From contig JAEWSH010000037.1 in the NCBI GenBank assembly GCA_023398375.1, positions 326,556-390,555 on the forward strand: DNA of 64,000 nucleotides, written 5' to 3'. This DNA is from Bacillota bacterium (GTDB lineage: Bacteria > Bacillota > Clostridia > Lachnospirales > Lachnospiraceae). How positions within the stretch are numbered: position 1 is the stretch's first letter; the number at the start of each line of letters is the position of its first letter. Below, one piece after another: positions 45,097 through 53,842 of the stretch. The position numbers were made by a program, and so were the translations under genes. The notes beneath the pieces are model-generated. The model was given only the letters and a program-made list of their open reading frames with translations. It searched no databases and was not told the DNA's origin.

Positions 45097-45432
45097 TCAA
45101 TGTTTAATGTATAAATGACTATAAAAGCAATGCCACTCTTTATCCTCTAATAGGACCATAATAAATCCATCTCCATAATCATACGTATAACTATTTCCGA
45201 TGCATCCAAAATTTGAAGAACCATTTTTAGTTGGAATTTCTTCTGCCTCTACCGATGAATTAATCTCTCCTTCAATACTTCCCGAATCACCCATAGGCCC
45301 AATCTCATCCGTTCCATAATATAAGGTGTCGTTCACTTTCAAAATCAGTCTATTTTGAACAATTACTGAACTGCTTCCGCTCAACAATACCACTACTATG
45401 ATCCATCCCATAAACCATAAAGCCTTTTTCAT
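45097..45432 (-). CDS. Small exported protein of unknown function
   Basis: Protein of 111 residues. The N-terminus (MKKALWFMGWIIVVVLLSGS) is a signal peptide or anchor. The rest is a polar, acidic domain with LKVNDTLYYGTDEIGPMGDSGSIEGEI, then PTKNGSSNFGCIGNSYTYDYGDGFIMVLLEDKEW. I recall similar short secreted or lipoprotein-like proteins in Lachnospiraceae, with no known role. The second of two adjacent ATGs is used because GGGAGG lies 5 bases before it. It lies 86 bases after the small membrane protein gene on the same strand. Confidence 0.7.
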   Translation of the reverse strand: MKKALWFMGWIIVVVLLSGSSSVIVQNRLILKVNDTLYYGTDEIGPMGDSGSIEGEINSSVEAEEIPTKNGSSNFGCIGNSYTYDYGDGFIMVLLEDKEWHCFYSHLYIKH

Positions 45433-45518
45433 CATAACCTCCCATATGTGCAAAATAATAAAAAATTATAATTGCATACTCCTTTTACACAGTTTAAATT
45501 AAGACTTATCGATAGTGG

Positions 45519-45677
45519 CTAAAGCTCCTTCAGCCTATGTTTGGTCCAAATAAGATTGGGGATAATCAACATTAAAAGAAATATTGACCAACATAGGAAA
45601 ATCCAAAATGCCCCATATTTACTTTCCTCCAAAATCAAATACTTATTTTCTTGTTCCATATCTAAATTATTACTCAT
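45519..45677 (-). CDS. Small single-pass membrane protein
   Basis: Open frame of 52 residues, MSNNLDMEQENKYLILEE followed by a membrane helix FWIFLCWSIFLLMLIIPNLI and a basic tail TKHRLKEL. The charge pattern (acidic outside, basic inside) is that of a real membrane segment. A second ATG (M7) is possible. Ribosome site weak (GAGAGA 13 bases away). It precedes the exported protein gene at 45432 and may form an operon with it. Not recognised. Confidence 0.55.
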   Translation of the reverse strand: MSNNLDMEQENKYLILEESKYGAFWIFLCWSIFLLMLIIPNLIWTKHRLKEL

Positions 45678-45763
45678 CAAAATTTAAATTCTCTCAATAT
45701 TATTAGTAACAATAGTAATTTACTTCATATAATAATAGAAGATATTTCATTGAGGTGATAAGT

Positions 45764-45961
45764 TTGAATGAATGTGAGTTAATTACATTTGTAAGTGCAG
45801 TCGCTTGTACAATATCAAAATCATGCACAGAAGATGAAATATCTTTATTATCAACTATTTTTAATCAACTCGGAGATACCCTGGCAACCATCCTGGCTAA
45901 AAGAGCCTTATGTAGTAAAAATACAAATACTGAAAATGATATTCAAGAATCAGCCTCTTAA
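45764..45961 (+). CDS. DUF6774-like small protein
   Basis: Protein of 65 residues starting at TTG (MNECELITFVSAVACTI), with GAGGTGA 6-8 bases upstream. The text ELITFVSAVACTISKSCTEDEISLLSTIFNQLGDTLATI fits a small family common in Clostridia that I know as DUF6774. The ending is polar. Function unknown. Plus-strand, alone. Confidence 0.7.
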   Translation: MNECELITFVSAVACTISKSCTEDEISLLSTIFNQLGDTLATILAKRALCSKNTNTENDIQESAS

Positions 45962-46086
45962 TATACAACGTAACTTCCTGTTTTCTACTTCCTATTTTTT
46001 AATGTAATAAGGTACATTCTCGTCATGTGTTGGTTATCATTGATTGCTTCTGATTCATATCATTTATTATACTTTATTTGTTCCAT

Positions 46087-46124
46087 AAAAAAAAGACGAG
46101 TGTTATTTACACACTCATCTTTTT
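46087..46124. terminator. Bidirectional terminator after the SDR gene
   Basis: AGACGAGTGT (46094-46103) pairs with ACACTCATCT (46111-46120). A8 lies on one side and T5 on the other, so it works on both strands: it closes the SDR operon and the plus-strand DUF6774 transcript. Confidence 0.88.
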
Positions 46125-46145
46125 CATAAAATAACGCTCCTCTTT

Positions 46146-46922
46146 TTATACAAGAGAACTTCCACCGTCTATGATGATGAACTGACCCTGCACATAGCTG
46201 GAAGCATCACTGGAAAGATACAATATGGTACCGTTCAGTTCGCCTTTAGCGCCCGGACGTCCTGCCGGATTCATGAGATTATATTTATTCAGAAAATCTT
46301 CCGATTTGAATAATGTCTCACTTGTCATTTCGCTTTCGAAAAGTGCAGGACCGATTGCATTTACAGTAATTCCATATTTTGCATAAGAAGCAGCCATACC
46401 TCTTGTCAATCCTACAACTGCCGCTTTTGAGGAATTGTAGGAATGTCTGATAAATACATCGAACTTATCTGCAACGACAGCGTTCACAGAGGCAATATTC
46501 ACAATCTTACCATATCCTCTTTCTTTCATCTGAGGAATTACATACTTACTTACCAGGAAGATGCCCTTTACGTTAGTATTAAAGGATTTATCCCAATCCT
46601 CTACAGACATACTGTCTATGCCGCCGCGTACGGCAACGCCTGCATTATTTAGCAAAATATCAATATGACCAAAAGAATCCATTACCTGCTGTATGGCCGT
46701 CTTTACGCTTTCTTCTTCTGTAACATCACAAACGACTGCACCTACTCTCCTGCCTGTTTTTTCAATCTCTGCTTTTACATTGTTTAGTTTTTCAGCACGT
46801 CTTGCCAGTATTGCGACATCTGCTCCAGCTTTTGCATAAGCAAGTGCTGCATCGGCTCCCAGTCCTGAGCTTGCTCCTGTTATAACTGCTACTTTTCCTG
46901 TTAAATCTAATAAATTTTCCAT
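46146..46922 (-). CDS. Short-chain dehydrogenase/reductase
   Basis: NAD(P)-dependent oxidoreductase of 258 residues. The cofactor motif is TGASSGLG near 14-21. NNAGVAVRGG follows near 90. The catalytic Ser lies in NIASVN, and the Tyr/Lys in YNSSK near 160. The C-terminus YVQGQFIIIDGGSSLV is typical. Arg-Arg after the second strand (ILARRAEK) suggests NADPH. It sits 61 bases behind the large ene-reductase-type gene, on the same strand, and most likely works on a product or substrate of that enzyme. AAAGGA precedes the ATG. The actual substrate is unknown. Confidence 0.93.
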   Translation of the reverse strand: MENLLDLTGKVAVITGASSGLGADAALAYAKAGADVAILARRAEKLNNVKAEIEKTGRRVGAVVCDVTEEESVKTAIQQVMDSFGHIDILLNNAGVAVRGGIDSMSVEDWDKSFNTNVKGIFLVSKYVIPQMKERGYGKIVNIASVNAVVADKFDVFIRHSYNSSKAAVVGLTRGMAASYAKYGITVNAIGPALFESEMTSETLFKSEDFLNKYNLMNPAGRPGAKGELNGTILYLSSDASSYVQGQFIIIDGGSSLV

Positions 46923-46983
46923 ATTCTGTATCCTTTCTACTTATTTTTTGAAACTTCTAAAATATTACTTCTGATTTCACTTC

Positions 46984-49797
46984 TTAAATACGACCTGTCT
47001 CCATAAATGCAGTACGATCATATCTTCCAGTCAGCAGATAAGGAATGATATCGTCAGTTTCCAATTTCTCTACTAAATTCAGTTTATGCACCAGCAGGCT
47101 GTTCTTGGAATAAGCACCGCCAATGATTGTGTTAATTGGCAGTTCTGCCCACGGATCGTCAATACTTGATTTTAAATTTATGGATACTGTTCCCGGTTCC
47201 CATGCCTGATAGTTATACTCGCATTGATTCATGAGCAATGCCCCATTTTGGAAATGGGATTCTCCTTTTTCATCCGGCATGCGGTCAAAATGAAAATAAA
47301 ATCCACCTCCGCAGGTTTGCTTTCCAGCCTCCGGGAACTGATATAATGCTCCGGTCAGTGGACTATTATATTCTCCTAATTGCATGCTTGCTTCGATCAG
47401 TTGGGTTCCTCTTCTGGTCACACCTGCGGTCACACTGGCACCGTCTTTTCGAATTACGATTTCTGCTCCCAGCTTTTTCGGGATACTTCCATTGTCCCTT
47501 CCGCACTGTACTGCCATCTCAGCACCCGGTCCTCCAAGCACGAGTCCTACTGTATATAATCCAAGAGACTTTCCGTAAGTCGCATAGATTCCTAGAATTG
47601 CTTCATAATAATCATCTGCAAAGCTTGGATTTTGTATATGGCAGATAGATATCGTAACAACCGGCATCGAAAATGGTTTTAATGGCGGAGGTAATATTCT
47701 TGCAATGGCTGCTGGATCAGTAAGATAGCTGATGTAGATTCCTTCCTGATGATCCATGAGTGAAATCTTACCAAAATTAGCGATGCTCTCTTTTGATAAA
47801 AGAAAACTTGGCATTTTCTGTTTCTCTCTAAATAATTCTCTTGCAGCTTCATAGCCTGTTCGTGTTGCCGGTGCAATGGTGCCGTCTTTTATCGCACTTC
47901 CTATCACCTTTACTGCTATTCCTTTCTCTTCTAATGAAGATACTAAGGATTGGTCTGGTCGGAAACCAAGAGAAAGTACAATGGCATCTACAGGAACAAT
48001 TACTTCTTTCTTATCTTCCAGTTTTTCTAAAATAACGCTGTCTTCCTTAATCTCTTTTAAGGAGTGCCCCAGTAAATAATTGGCACCGAATTTTGCTAAG
48101 CGTCTGCAGACATCTGCCACATTGGTATGATTTGCATTGGGAGCAGGCTGATCGAGCATATCCACAATCGTAACCTGATTTCCTTCCGCGCAAAGGAATT
48201 CAGCTGTCTCAAGCCCTGTAAGCCCCGCACCGATCACTGCTACTTTTTTTCCATGCAAGGACGCTTTTCCTGAAAGTACACTTTCTACCGTAACTACATT
48301 TTCACTGTTGATTCCCGGTATTTTGCCAGGGATGATATAAGTTGAACCTGTCGCAAGAATCACGGCATCCGGATGATATGACAGAATAACATCCGCGGTT
48401 GCCTCGGTATTTAATATTACCTTTACTGAAAGTTTTTGGAACTCGTTCTTATAATAATCTGCGATCCACTGCATGCGTTCTTTCAGCGGTGGTTTCTTTG
48501 CCAGATTGACAGTTCCTCCAAGTTCACTTTGACGGTCGATCAAGATCACCTTTATGCCTCGTTGTGCGAGTGTCTGTGCTGCACACATCCCGCCGGGACC
48601 TGCACCGACGACGACTACGGTATGACCTTTGGTATCATACACAAGATCGCCATATTTCTTCTCTCTTGCATACGTTGGATTCAGCGCACATTCTGGTGGC
48701 AGCCCGGCAGCATTATATTCATTGAGACTTTCAAAGCAGCGAAGGCAGGAGATACATTTCCGTAATTCTTCTTCTCTTCCTTCCTGTACCTTTCTTCCCC
48801 ACTCAGGATCTGCATTCCAGCTACGTCCCATAGAAACAAAATCAACTACTTTTTTTTCTAAGAAAGCTTCTGCCACTGCCGGTTCCCGAATCACGGATAC
48901 TCCAATGACCGGAATGGAAAGATGGCTTTTTACCGCTAGAAGCATCTCTTTTCTCCATCCTGTCGGAAAAGAGATCGGTTCCACACAGGTCATTCCCGTT
49001 TCATATAATCCACAGCTGGAATCAATAAAATCAATTCCTTCCTGTTCTAAGGCTATAGCTATTTTTATGCCTTCCTGCATATTAATATACTCGTCTGTTA
49101 CCCCTGTCATATCGAGAAATTCATCTACGCTTAATCGGACTCCAATTGGGAAATCCGAACCACATGCCTTGTGGATTCCCTGAATAATTTCTTTCACAAT
49201 TCTAAGCCGGTTTTCAAAGCTTCCACCGTATTCATCTTCTCTTTTATTCGTATATGGGGATAAAAACTGCTGTAACAAATATCCATGTGCTGCATGTAAT
49301 TCCACGCCGTCACAGCCTGCTTTTTGTACCCTGACCGCACCGTCCACGAACTGTTGAATTAATTGCTTTATTTCATCTATTGTGAGCGCACGTGTTTCCT
49401 GATTTACTAATTTACAAGGAATAGGAGAAGGTGCGACAACTGGCTGCCCGGCAAGAAGTGCAGATACCGTCTCACGTCCCGGATGATGTAATTGAATAAA
49501 TATCTTACTGCCATGTTTATGTACTGCTTCTGCGAGTTTTGCCAATGGCCCAATATGTCTGTCCTTTGTAACTGAGAGTTGTCTCATAAGCCCGGCTCCA
49601 TGTACGTCATTAATCCGGGTGATTTCCGGTATGATAAGCCCTGCTCCTCCGATTGCTCTTGCTTCATAGAAGGCAATCATATCCTCCGATGGTGTCCCAT
49701 CCAAATTGGCGAGACCGCATCCCATCGGAGACATGACCAGACGATTTTTTATGGTTACATTTCCGATATTTCCAGGTTTAAATAATTGATGATACAT
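46984..49797 (-). CDS. Ene-reductase (old yellow enzyme/FAD type) fused to an acetoacetate-decarboxylase-like domain
   Basis: Enzyme of 937 residues in three parts. Residues 1-335: FMN TIM barrel of the old-yellow-enzyme family (RLVMSPMG, HHPGRET, ELHAAHGYLLQQFLSPYTNKR). An Fe-S segment CISCLRC with a later CALNP follows near 345-370. Residues 375-660: FAD/NAD domain (VVVGAGPGGMCAAQTLA; VAVIGAGLTGLETAEFL). This much resembles 2-enoate reductase, dienoyl-CoA reductase and the bile-acid BaiCD/BaiH enzymes. Residues about 680-930 are extra and look like acetoacetate decarboxylase: ARILPPPLKPFS, DDYYEAILGIYA, and GRDNGSIPKKLGAEI with the Lys-Lys pair of the active site. Substrate unknown. An SDR follows; a PucR regulator diverges. 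GGAGG precedes the ATG. Confidence 0.9.
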   Translation of the reverse strand: MYHQLFKPGNIGNVTIKNRLVMSPMGCGLANLDGTPSEDMIAFYEARAIGGAGLIIPEITRINDVHGAGLMRQLSVTKDRHIGPLAKLAEAVHKHGSKIFIQLHHPGRETVSALLAGQPVVAPSPIPCKLVNQETRALTIDEIKQLIQQFVDGAVRVQKAGCDGVELHAAHGYLLQQFLSPYTNKREDEYGGSFENRLRIVKEIIQGIHKACGSDFPIGVRLSVDEFLDMTGVTDEYINMQEGIKIAIALEQEGIDFIDSSCGLYETGMTCVEPISFPTGWRKEMLLAVKSHLSIPVIGVSVIREPAVAEAFLEKKVVDFVSMGRSWNADPEWGRKVQEGREEELRKCISCLRCFESLNEYNAAGLPPECALNPTYAREKKYGDLVYDTKGHTVVVVGAGPGGMCAAQTLAQRGIKVILIDRQSELGGTVNLAKKPPLKERMQWIADYYKNEFQKLSVKVILNTEATADVILSYHPDAVILATGSTYIIPGKIPGINSENVVTVESVLSGKASLHGKKVAVIGAGLTGLETAEFLCAEGNQVTIVDMLDQPAPNANHTNVADVCRRLAKFGANYLLGHSLKEIKEDSVILEKLEDKKEVIVPVDAIVLSLGFRPDQSLVSSLEEKGIAVKVIGSAIKDGTIAPATRTGYEAARELFREKQKMPSFLLSKESIANFGKISLMDHQEGIYISYLTDPAAIARILPPPLKPFSMPVVTISICHIQNPSFADDYYEAILGIYATYGKSLGLYTVGLVLGGPGAEMAVQCGRDNGSIPKKLGAEIVIRKDGASVTAGVTRRGTQLIEASMQLGEYNSPLTGALYQFPEAGKQTCGGGFYFHFDRMPDEKGESHFQNGALLMNQCEYNYQAWEPGTVSINLKSSIDDPWAELPINTIIGGAYSKNSLLVHKLNLVEKLETDDIIPYLLTGRYDRTAFMETGRI

Positions 49798-49849
49798 ACG
49801 CTACCTCCTGCTATATTTCCCAAAATACTTTATCATGCCCTTGATACCT

Positions 49850-50003
49850 ACGGATTGTTACGCACTTTGTGCTCTCACAATCCTAAAAACATTCGAAATC
49901 CGCCCTTTTCGGGCTACTTTCTCATGTTTTGCGGGTCCCAAAGTTATGCTTTTTCATGCAAGCATGAAACACATGACCTTTTGACCCTGATATCATGTCA
50001 TGA
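49850..50003. repeat. Palindrome-rich divergent region, possible distant third copy of the dispersed element
   Basis: Short palindromes follow one another here: GGATTGT/ACAATCC near 49853-49883, GCCCTTTTCGGGC near 49902, CATGCAAGCATG near 49955, and TCATGTCATGA at 49993-50003. On the minus strand the order (palindrome, GCATAAC, then an AGCC/GGCT-type stem) recalls the elements at 10609 and 53425, but the sequence match is weak. It lies in the 327-base gap between the divergent ene-reductase and pucR genes. Confidence 0.3.
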
Positions 50004-50023
50004 GAATAATGGAAAAAAAGTAG

Positions 50024-50040
50024 TGATACAACGTGTATCA
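50024..50040. promoter_or_regulatory. Candidate operator between divergent genes
   Basis: TGATACAACGTGTATCA is a perfect dyad with 7-base arms and a 3-base centre. It lies 14 bases before the -35 box of the regulator gene, in the gap shared with the ene-reductase operon. It is a good candidate site for the PucR-type regulator. Confidence 0.5.
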
Positions 50041-50054
50041 TAGATGATATTTTT

Positions 50055-50083
50055 TTGACATTTTGTTCATCATGCACTATAGT
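50055..50083 (+). promoter_or_regulatory. Promoter of the PucR-type regulator gene
   Basis: TTGACA (50055-50060) and TATAGT (50078-50083) are 17 bases apart, 42 bases before the ATG at 50125. Confidence 0.88.
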
Positions 50084-50124
50084 AAAATAAAAACATGTAA
50101 CTATTTGTTTTAAAGGGGAAAACA

Positions 50125-51660
50125 ATGACATTTGCAAATATAATAGATACGATTTCTGAGAACTATTCCATCGAACTGCCGTCCCGGGGAATCGATTGCG
50201 AGATACGGGATGTTGCTTTTATTGATAGCAAGCATAATACCACATTAAAAAATACACTCTACTTTGGTTATGATAGACAATTAGAAAATAAAGAATTTCT
50301 TCCTTATCAATGTGTGATTGCAAGAACAGAACCTGCAGCTCTTTTTCTTCCTAATGAGGGAAATGTCGCATTGGTCTCAGAAGACTTATTATTTACTATT
50401 TTTAATGATGTAAAAGCCTTGATTGAAACAACGCGCAGTAAAGGAATTTTTGTAGAACTTACGGCTCTTGCCGATCGTTCTCACAGCCTGGAAGCTGTTA
50501 TTGACGCAGCATCTGTAAAACTTGGAAATTCTTTGATATTCTGCGATATGAACTTTAAGATTATTGCCAGCTCTTCCATCATCTCTGTCCTTGATCCTCT
50601 TTGGATAGAAAATACAAAACAAGGCTATTGTTCTTATGAATTTATGAGCGAAGTCAAAAATTTAAAGTCCGTACAAAATGCTTCTCAGACTCCGGCCGCT
50701 TTCGAAGTTACCTGTCCACGATCACCTTTTCGCAAGCTAAGCAGCAAAGTCTTTCATAAGCAGACACAGATCGGTTTCTTATTGATGATCGAGGGAGAAA
50801 ATACCATTCTTCCTTCTCATTTTGAAATGCTAAGCAGCATTAGCCATGTTATCAGCTATACCATTGCCTACTATACGCCTGAGCTATTTGAAAAAAATAG
50901 CCTTTATCAGGAATTATTATATGACATTTTAATCGGAGCACCTTCTGAAAAAATAATGCCCAGACTCAAAGAATTTTACTTTCCGCCCAAAATGCTGGTT
51001 CTATTTATACGTCCTACCAGATATTTAGGACAACATCACCTGATTAATATTACATATAAAAATCTGAAGATACGAATTCCGGACACACTTGCGACTTTTC
51101 ATAAAAAGGGCATTGTTGCAGTTGTTCCATTAAGAGAAGAAAATTCTGAGACAGTGGCAGCGCTTATAGAGATATGCAAAGATTTTTGTCAACAGGAACA
51201 CCTGCGGATCGGCATCAGTAACTCTTTTGGCAATATAGAAAATCTGGCCAATTATTATGAACAGGCACAAGCCGCTTTAGAACTTGGACAAAAATTAAAA
51301 CCCGAAGAATTGGTATGTCAGTATCAGAACTATCAGATTTTTGTTCTATTTTCAGAAACCAGGGAACCCGATAAACTGGGACGATTCTGCCATCCAGCGC
51401 TGGCAACGCTTCGACAATATGACCACAAAAACAATTCTGAGTTGTATAAAACACTTTGTGTTTATATTGATAAAGGATGCAATATAAAATTAACGTCTGA
51501 AAGTCTTTTTATTCACCGTAACTCACTTGTTTACCGTTTGAATCGTATTATCGAATTGTGCCATATTGACTTTTCGGATGTGAACACAATTTTCTTACTT
51601 CGGTTATCATTCCTCATAGACAGATACTATGAACTAAATACAAATACGGAATGGAAGTAA
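50125..51660 (+). CDS. PucR/CdaR-type transcriptional regulator
   Basis: DNA-binding regulator of 511 residues. The C-terminal helix-turn-helix is of the PucR type (LYKTLCVYIDKGCNIKLTSE, then SLFIHRNSLVYRLNRIIELC). Before it is the GGDEF-like middle domain of the family (LRIGISNSFGNIENLANYYEQAQAALELG). The N-terminal 250 residues are a sensor part with DAASVKLGNSLIFCDMNFKIIASS, resembling a GAF or PAS fold. It is transcribed away from the ene-reductase/SDR operon and shares its upstream region, so it probably controls that operon in response to the enzyme's substrate. AAAGGGGA precedes the ATG. Confidence 0.9.
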   Translation: MTFANIIDTISENYSIELPSRGIDCEIRDVAFIDSKHNTTLKNTLYFGYDRQLENKEFLPYQCVIARTEPAALFLPNEGNVALVSEDLLFTIFNDVKALIETTRSKGIFVELTALADRSHSLEAVIDAASVKLGNSLIFCDMNFKIIASSSIISVLDPLWIENTKQGYCSYEFMSEVKNLKSVQNASQTPAAFEVTCPRSPFRKLSSKVFHKQTQIGFLLMIEGENTILPSHFEMLSSISHVISYTIAYYTPELFEKNSLYQELLYDILIGAPSEKIMPRLKEFYFPPKMLVLFIRPTRYLGQHHLINITYKNLKIRIPDTLATFHKKGIVAVVPLREENSETVAALIEICKDFCQQEHLRIGISNSFGNIENLANYYEQAQAALELGQKLKPEELVCQYQNYQIFVLFSETREPDKLGRFCHPALATLRQYDHKNNSELYKTLCVYIDKGCNIKLTSESLFIHRNSLVYRLNRIIELCHIDFSDVNTIFLLRLSFLIDRYYELNTNTEWK

Positions 51661-51758
51661 TTTAAGTGCCAAAAGCTAGTTTACATATTTGAGTTCGTCA
51701 ATTTTCCAATTTATGTTAAGACAAATTGATGCACAACATAGTTCATTCGCAACACGCT
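51660..51758 (-). repeat. Dispersed 100-base intergenic repeat, copy 2
   Basis: Inverted copy of 23409-23509. Read on the minus strand it starts AGCGTGTTGCGAATGAAC, and 24 consecutive bases are identical to copy 1. The rest aligns with few changes and one short deletion. It fills the gap between the convergent pucR and chemoreceptor genes, with its end touching the pucR stop codon. No coding potential is seen. Confidence 0.8.
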
Positions 51759-51815
51759 CCCGCTTGGACTCAACACTTGTTATATTAAGTTCTAATAGTG
51801 TCTGCACTTGCTATA

Positions 51816-53324
51816 TTAATTTTTCAAATATCTATCAAATCTTTTTGTTGTTTGAATCACTTTTTCCAGATATTCCTTTGTGCTTCCAGCATTCTGAAGA
51901 TTTTTTTCACTAATAGCCGATGCTTCCTCAGAACTGGCCATAATTTCCTCTGTTGCAGCTGATAACTGACTGATTTCGTTGACGATTTTATTGTTTGATT
52001 CAGCCAGTTCCGTTAACATATGATCAATTTCTGTAATATGGTCTGTTAATTCACTTACATTACCGTTTATTTTTTCAAAGCCTTGTGAAGCCGTTGCAAT
52101 AAGACTCCCCTGACTCTCGGTCGATTTAATCGCACTTTGTACATTTTCAGAAGCTTCCTGCGCATTTTGATTTAATTCATCTATAATTTTGGATATATTC
52201 TCGGTGGATGTTCTGGTCTGATCCGCCAACTGTCTGATTTCATCCGCAACAACCGCGAAACCTTTTCCGGCTGCTCCGGCTCTTGCACTTTCAATGGATG
52301 CATTTAATGCTAATAGGTTCGTTTGACTCGAGATATTAAAAATAATATTCGCAATATCCCGGACTTCCTTTGTTTTTTCCTGTAGTTTTTCCATGGAATT
52401 AATGACTGACACATTCGTGGAAGCAGTTGAGGCAGATTGTTCCTTCAGATGGCTCATGATCTGTATTCCGTCCTTAATAGATTCTGACGAGCTATTTGCA
52501 ATTACCACCATCTGATCAGAACGTTCCACTGTTTTATTAATTGCCTGTTGAATAGACTGTGTCATGACATTCTGTTCCTGAATATTCGTTGCACTCACCT
52601 GTGTACTGGTAGATATTTCGCCAATTGCAGAGTTAACGATTTCTGTTGATTCACCCAGATCATGAACTAATTGATTGCTTTTCGAAGTACCGTCTTGAAC
52701 AATCTTTGCAATTTCCAGAATATCTTTTAGCATCGTTTCCTGAATTTCCTGCTGATCCTTCACTGCATGTATCGCATCATAGGAAAAACGATGTCCGATA
52801 TCCGTACATTTATATATTGTATTCAGCGTCAATAAAATAATAATTAATTGCAAATAATTCTGTGACATATGTTCTGCCTGTGAAACTGCTAATAGAATGA
52901 CATATATTATATTTGCTGCTGCACCCCAAAGACAGAATATTTTTGATAATTTTATATTATAAAATAAAATTGCTGCAGACAGTACAGGTATTATACTAAT
53001 ACTGATAAAGTTATTCCCTGCAAAGATAAGAAAAACCGTATAGATGATCATATAACTCGTCAAACTTCCCCAGCCTAATTTATCACTACTCGCTTTTTTT
53101 ATAAAAGTTGTCCAATTAATAGCAATTGCAATGGCACATAATGTAATGATCGTAACGGCAATGAACACATTAAATGATTGTGTCAGATAATTCCGAATTA
53201 CCACTCCGGCATATAACAGATATAATATCGTTGTTCCAAGCAGCATAAACCAATTAATTACCTTATCTCTAGCTTCCTTCTCATTATACTTTCTGACGTT
53301 TACTGTTTGATTTGTAGTATTCAT
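51816..53324 (-). CDS. Methyl-accepting chemotaxis protein with multi-helix membrane domain
   Basis: Chemoreceptor of 502 residues without a classical outside sensor domain. The first 170 residues form about six closely spaced membrane helices (WFMLLGTTILYLLYAGVVI through LQLIIILLTLNTIY), then the cytoplasmic signalling helices with tip SQTNLLALNASIESARAGA near 355. Such receptors sense through the membrane part or from inside. No HAMP motif is evident. It is separate from the other three receptors. GGGGAAGAG precedes the ATG. Confidence 0.93.
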   Translation of the reverse strand: MNTTNQTVNVRKYNEKEARDKVINWFMLLGTTILYLLYAGVVIRNYLTQSFNVFIAVTIITLCAIAIAINWTTFIKKASSDKLGWGSLTSYMIIYTVFLIFAGNNFISISIIPVLSAAILFYNIKLSKIFCLWGAAANIIYVILLAVSQAEHMSQNYLQLIIILLTLNTIYKCTDIGHRFSYDAIHAVKDQQEIQETMLKDILEIAKIVQDGTSKSNQLVHDLGESTEIVNSAIGEISTSTQVSATNIQEQNVMTQSIQQAINKTVERSDQMVVIANSSSESIKDGIQIMSHLKEQSASTASTNVSVINSMEKLQEKTKEVRDIANIIFNISSQTNLLALNASIESARAGAAGKGFAVVADEIRQLADQTRTSTENISKIIDELNQNAQEASENVQSAIKSTESQGSLIATASQGFEKINGNVSELTDHITEIDHMLTELAESNNKIVNEISQLSAATEEIMASSEEASAISEKNLQNAGSTKEYLEKVIQTTKRFDRYLKN

Positions 53325-53424
53325 TTCTCTTCCCCTTATATTATCATGACATACTTTACATTTGTTGATGATTCATTAGAATAGGTAAAATGTCAGAAAA
53401 TGTCAATGTGTACCATAAACAAAT

Positions 53425-53549
53425 CAGTAACTTCTCAGCCCTACGGCTTTCCGTCAGCAATTACGCATAGATTATGCATCCTGCATAATTACGTGCTTGA
53501 AAGACTCTGGTCTTTTTGTGATTTCTGTTCACAAAAAAACACTTCGCGG
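53425..53549 (-). repeat. Dispersed palindromic intergenic element, copy 2
   Basis: Inverted relative of 10609-10730. On the minus strand it starts CCGCGAAGTG and shows the same succession of stems: TTTTTGTG/CACAAAAA, AAAGAC/GTCTTT, ATTATGCA/TGCATAAT (53471-53489), and AGCCGTAGGGCT near its end. Arm bases differ from copy 1 while pairing is retained. It lies 100 bases upstream of the chemoreceptor gene, in the 518-base gap before padR. Confidence 0.75.
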
Positions 53550-53669
53550 TAGCTAAGACTGAATTGTGACACAACTTATTACTTTGTATATGGTACACAA
53601 TGACATTTTATTCTGCTTGGATTGCTTTAAATACCTAAAAATCATATTAAAATCAGACAAGTATGATAC

Positions 53670-53728
53670 TTGACATAAGAATTAACAGCATCTATATTAT
53701 AATATATAGTATTCTATAATATAGAATA
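53670..53728 (+). promoter_or_regulatory. Promoter and palindromic operator of the padR-membrane protein pair
   Basis: TTGACA (53670-53675) and TATATT (53693-53698) are 17 bases apart. TATTCTATAATATAGAATA (53710-53728), a 19-base near-perfect dyad, covers the expected transcription start and is a likely site for PadR self-repression. About 115 bases of leader follow. Confidence 0.75.
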
Positions 53729-53842
53729 CCATATACTAAATCAGCAGGATTTAAGGGAGTAAGTAGAATTACCTTACCAAAAGGTTGAAAGGAAAATAAC
53801 CAATCATACTCAAAAGAGGATCCTTGGATTATACGTAAACTT

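Noticed and set aside
48629..49183. Plus-strand frame of 184 residues
   Set aside because: Lies wholly inside the reductase fusion gene, in a serine-rich reverse-frame shadow; no family signal.
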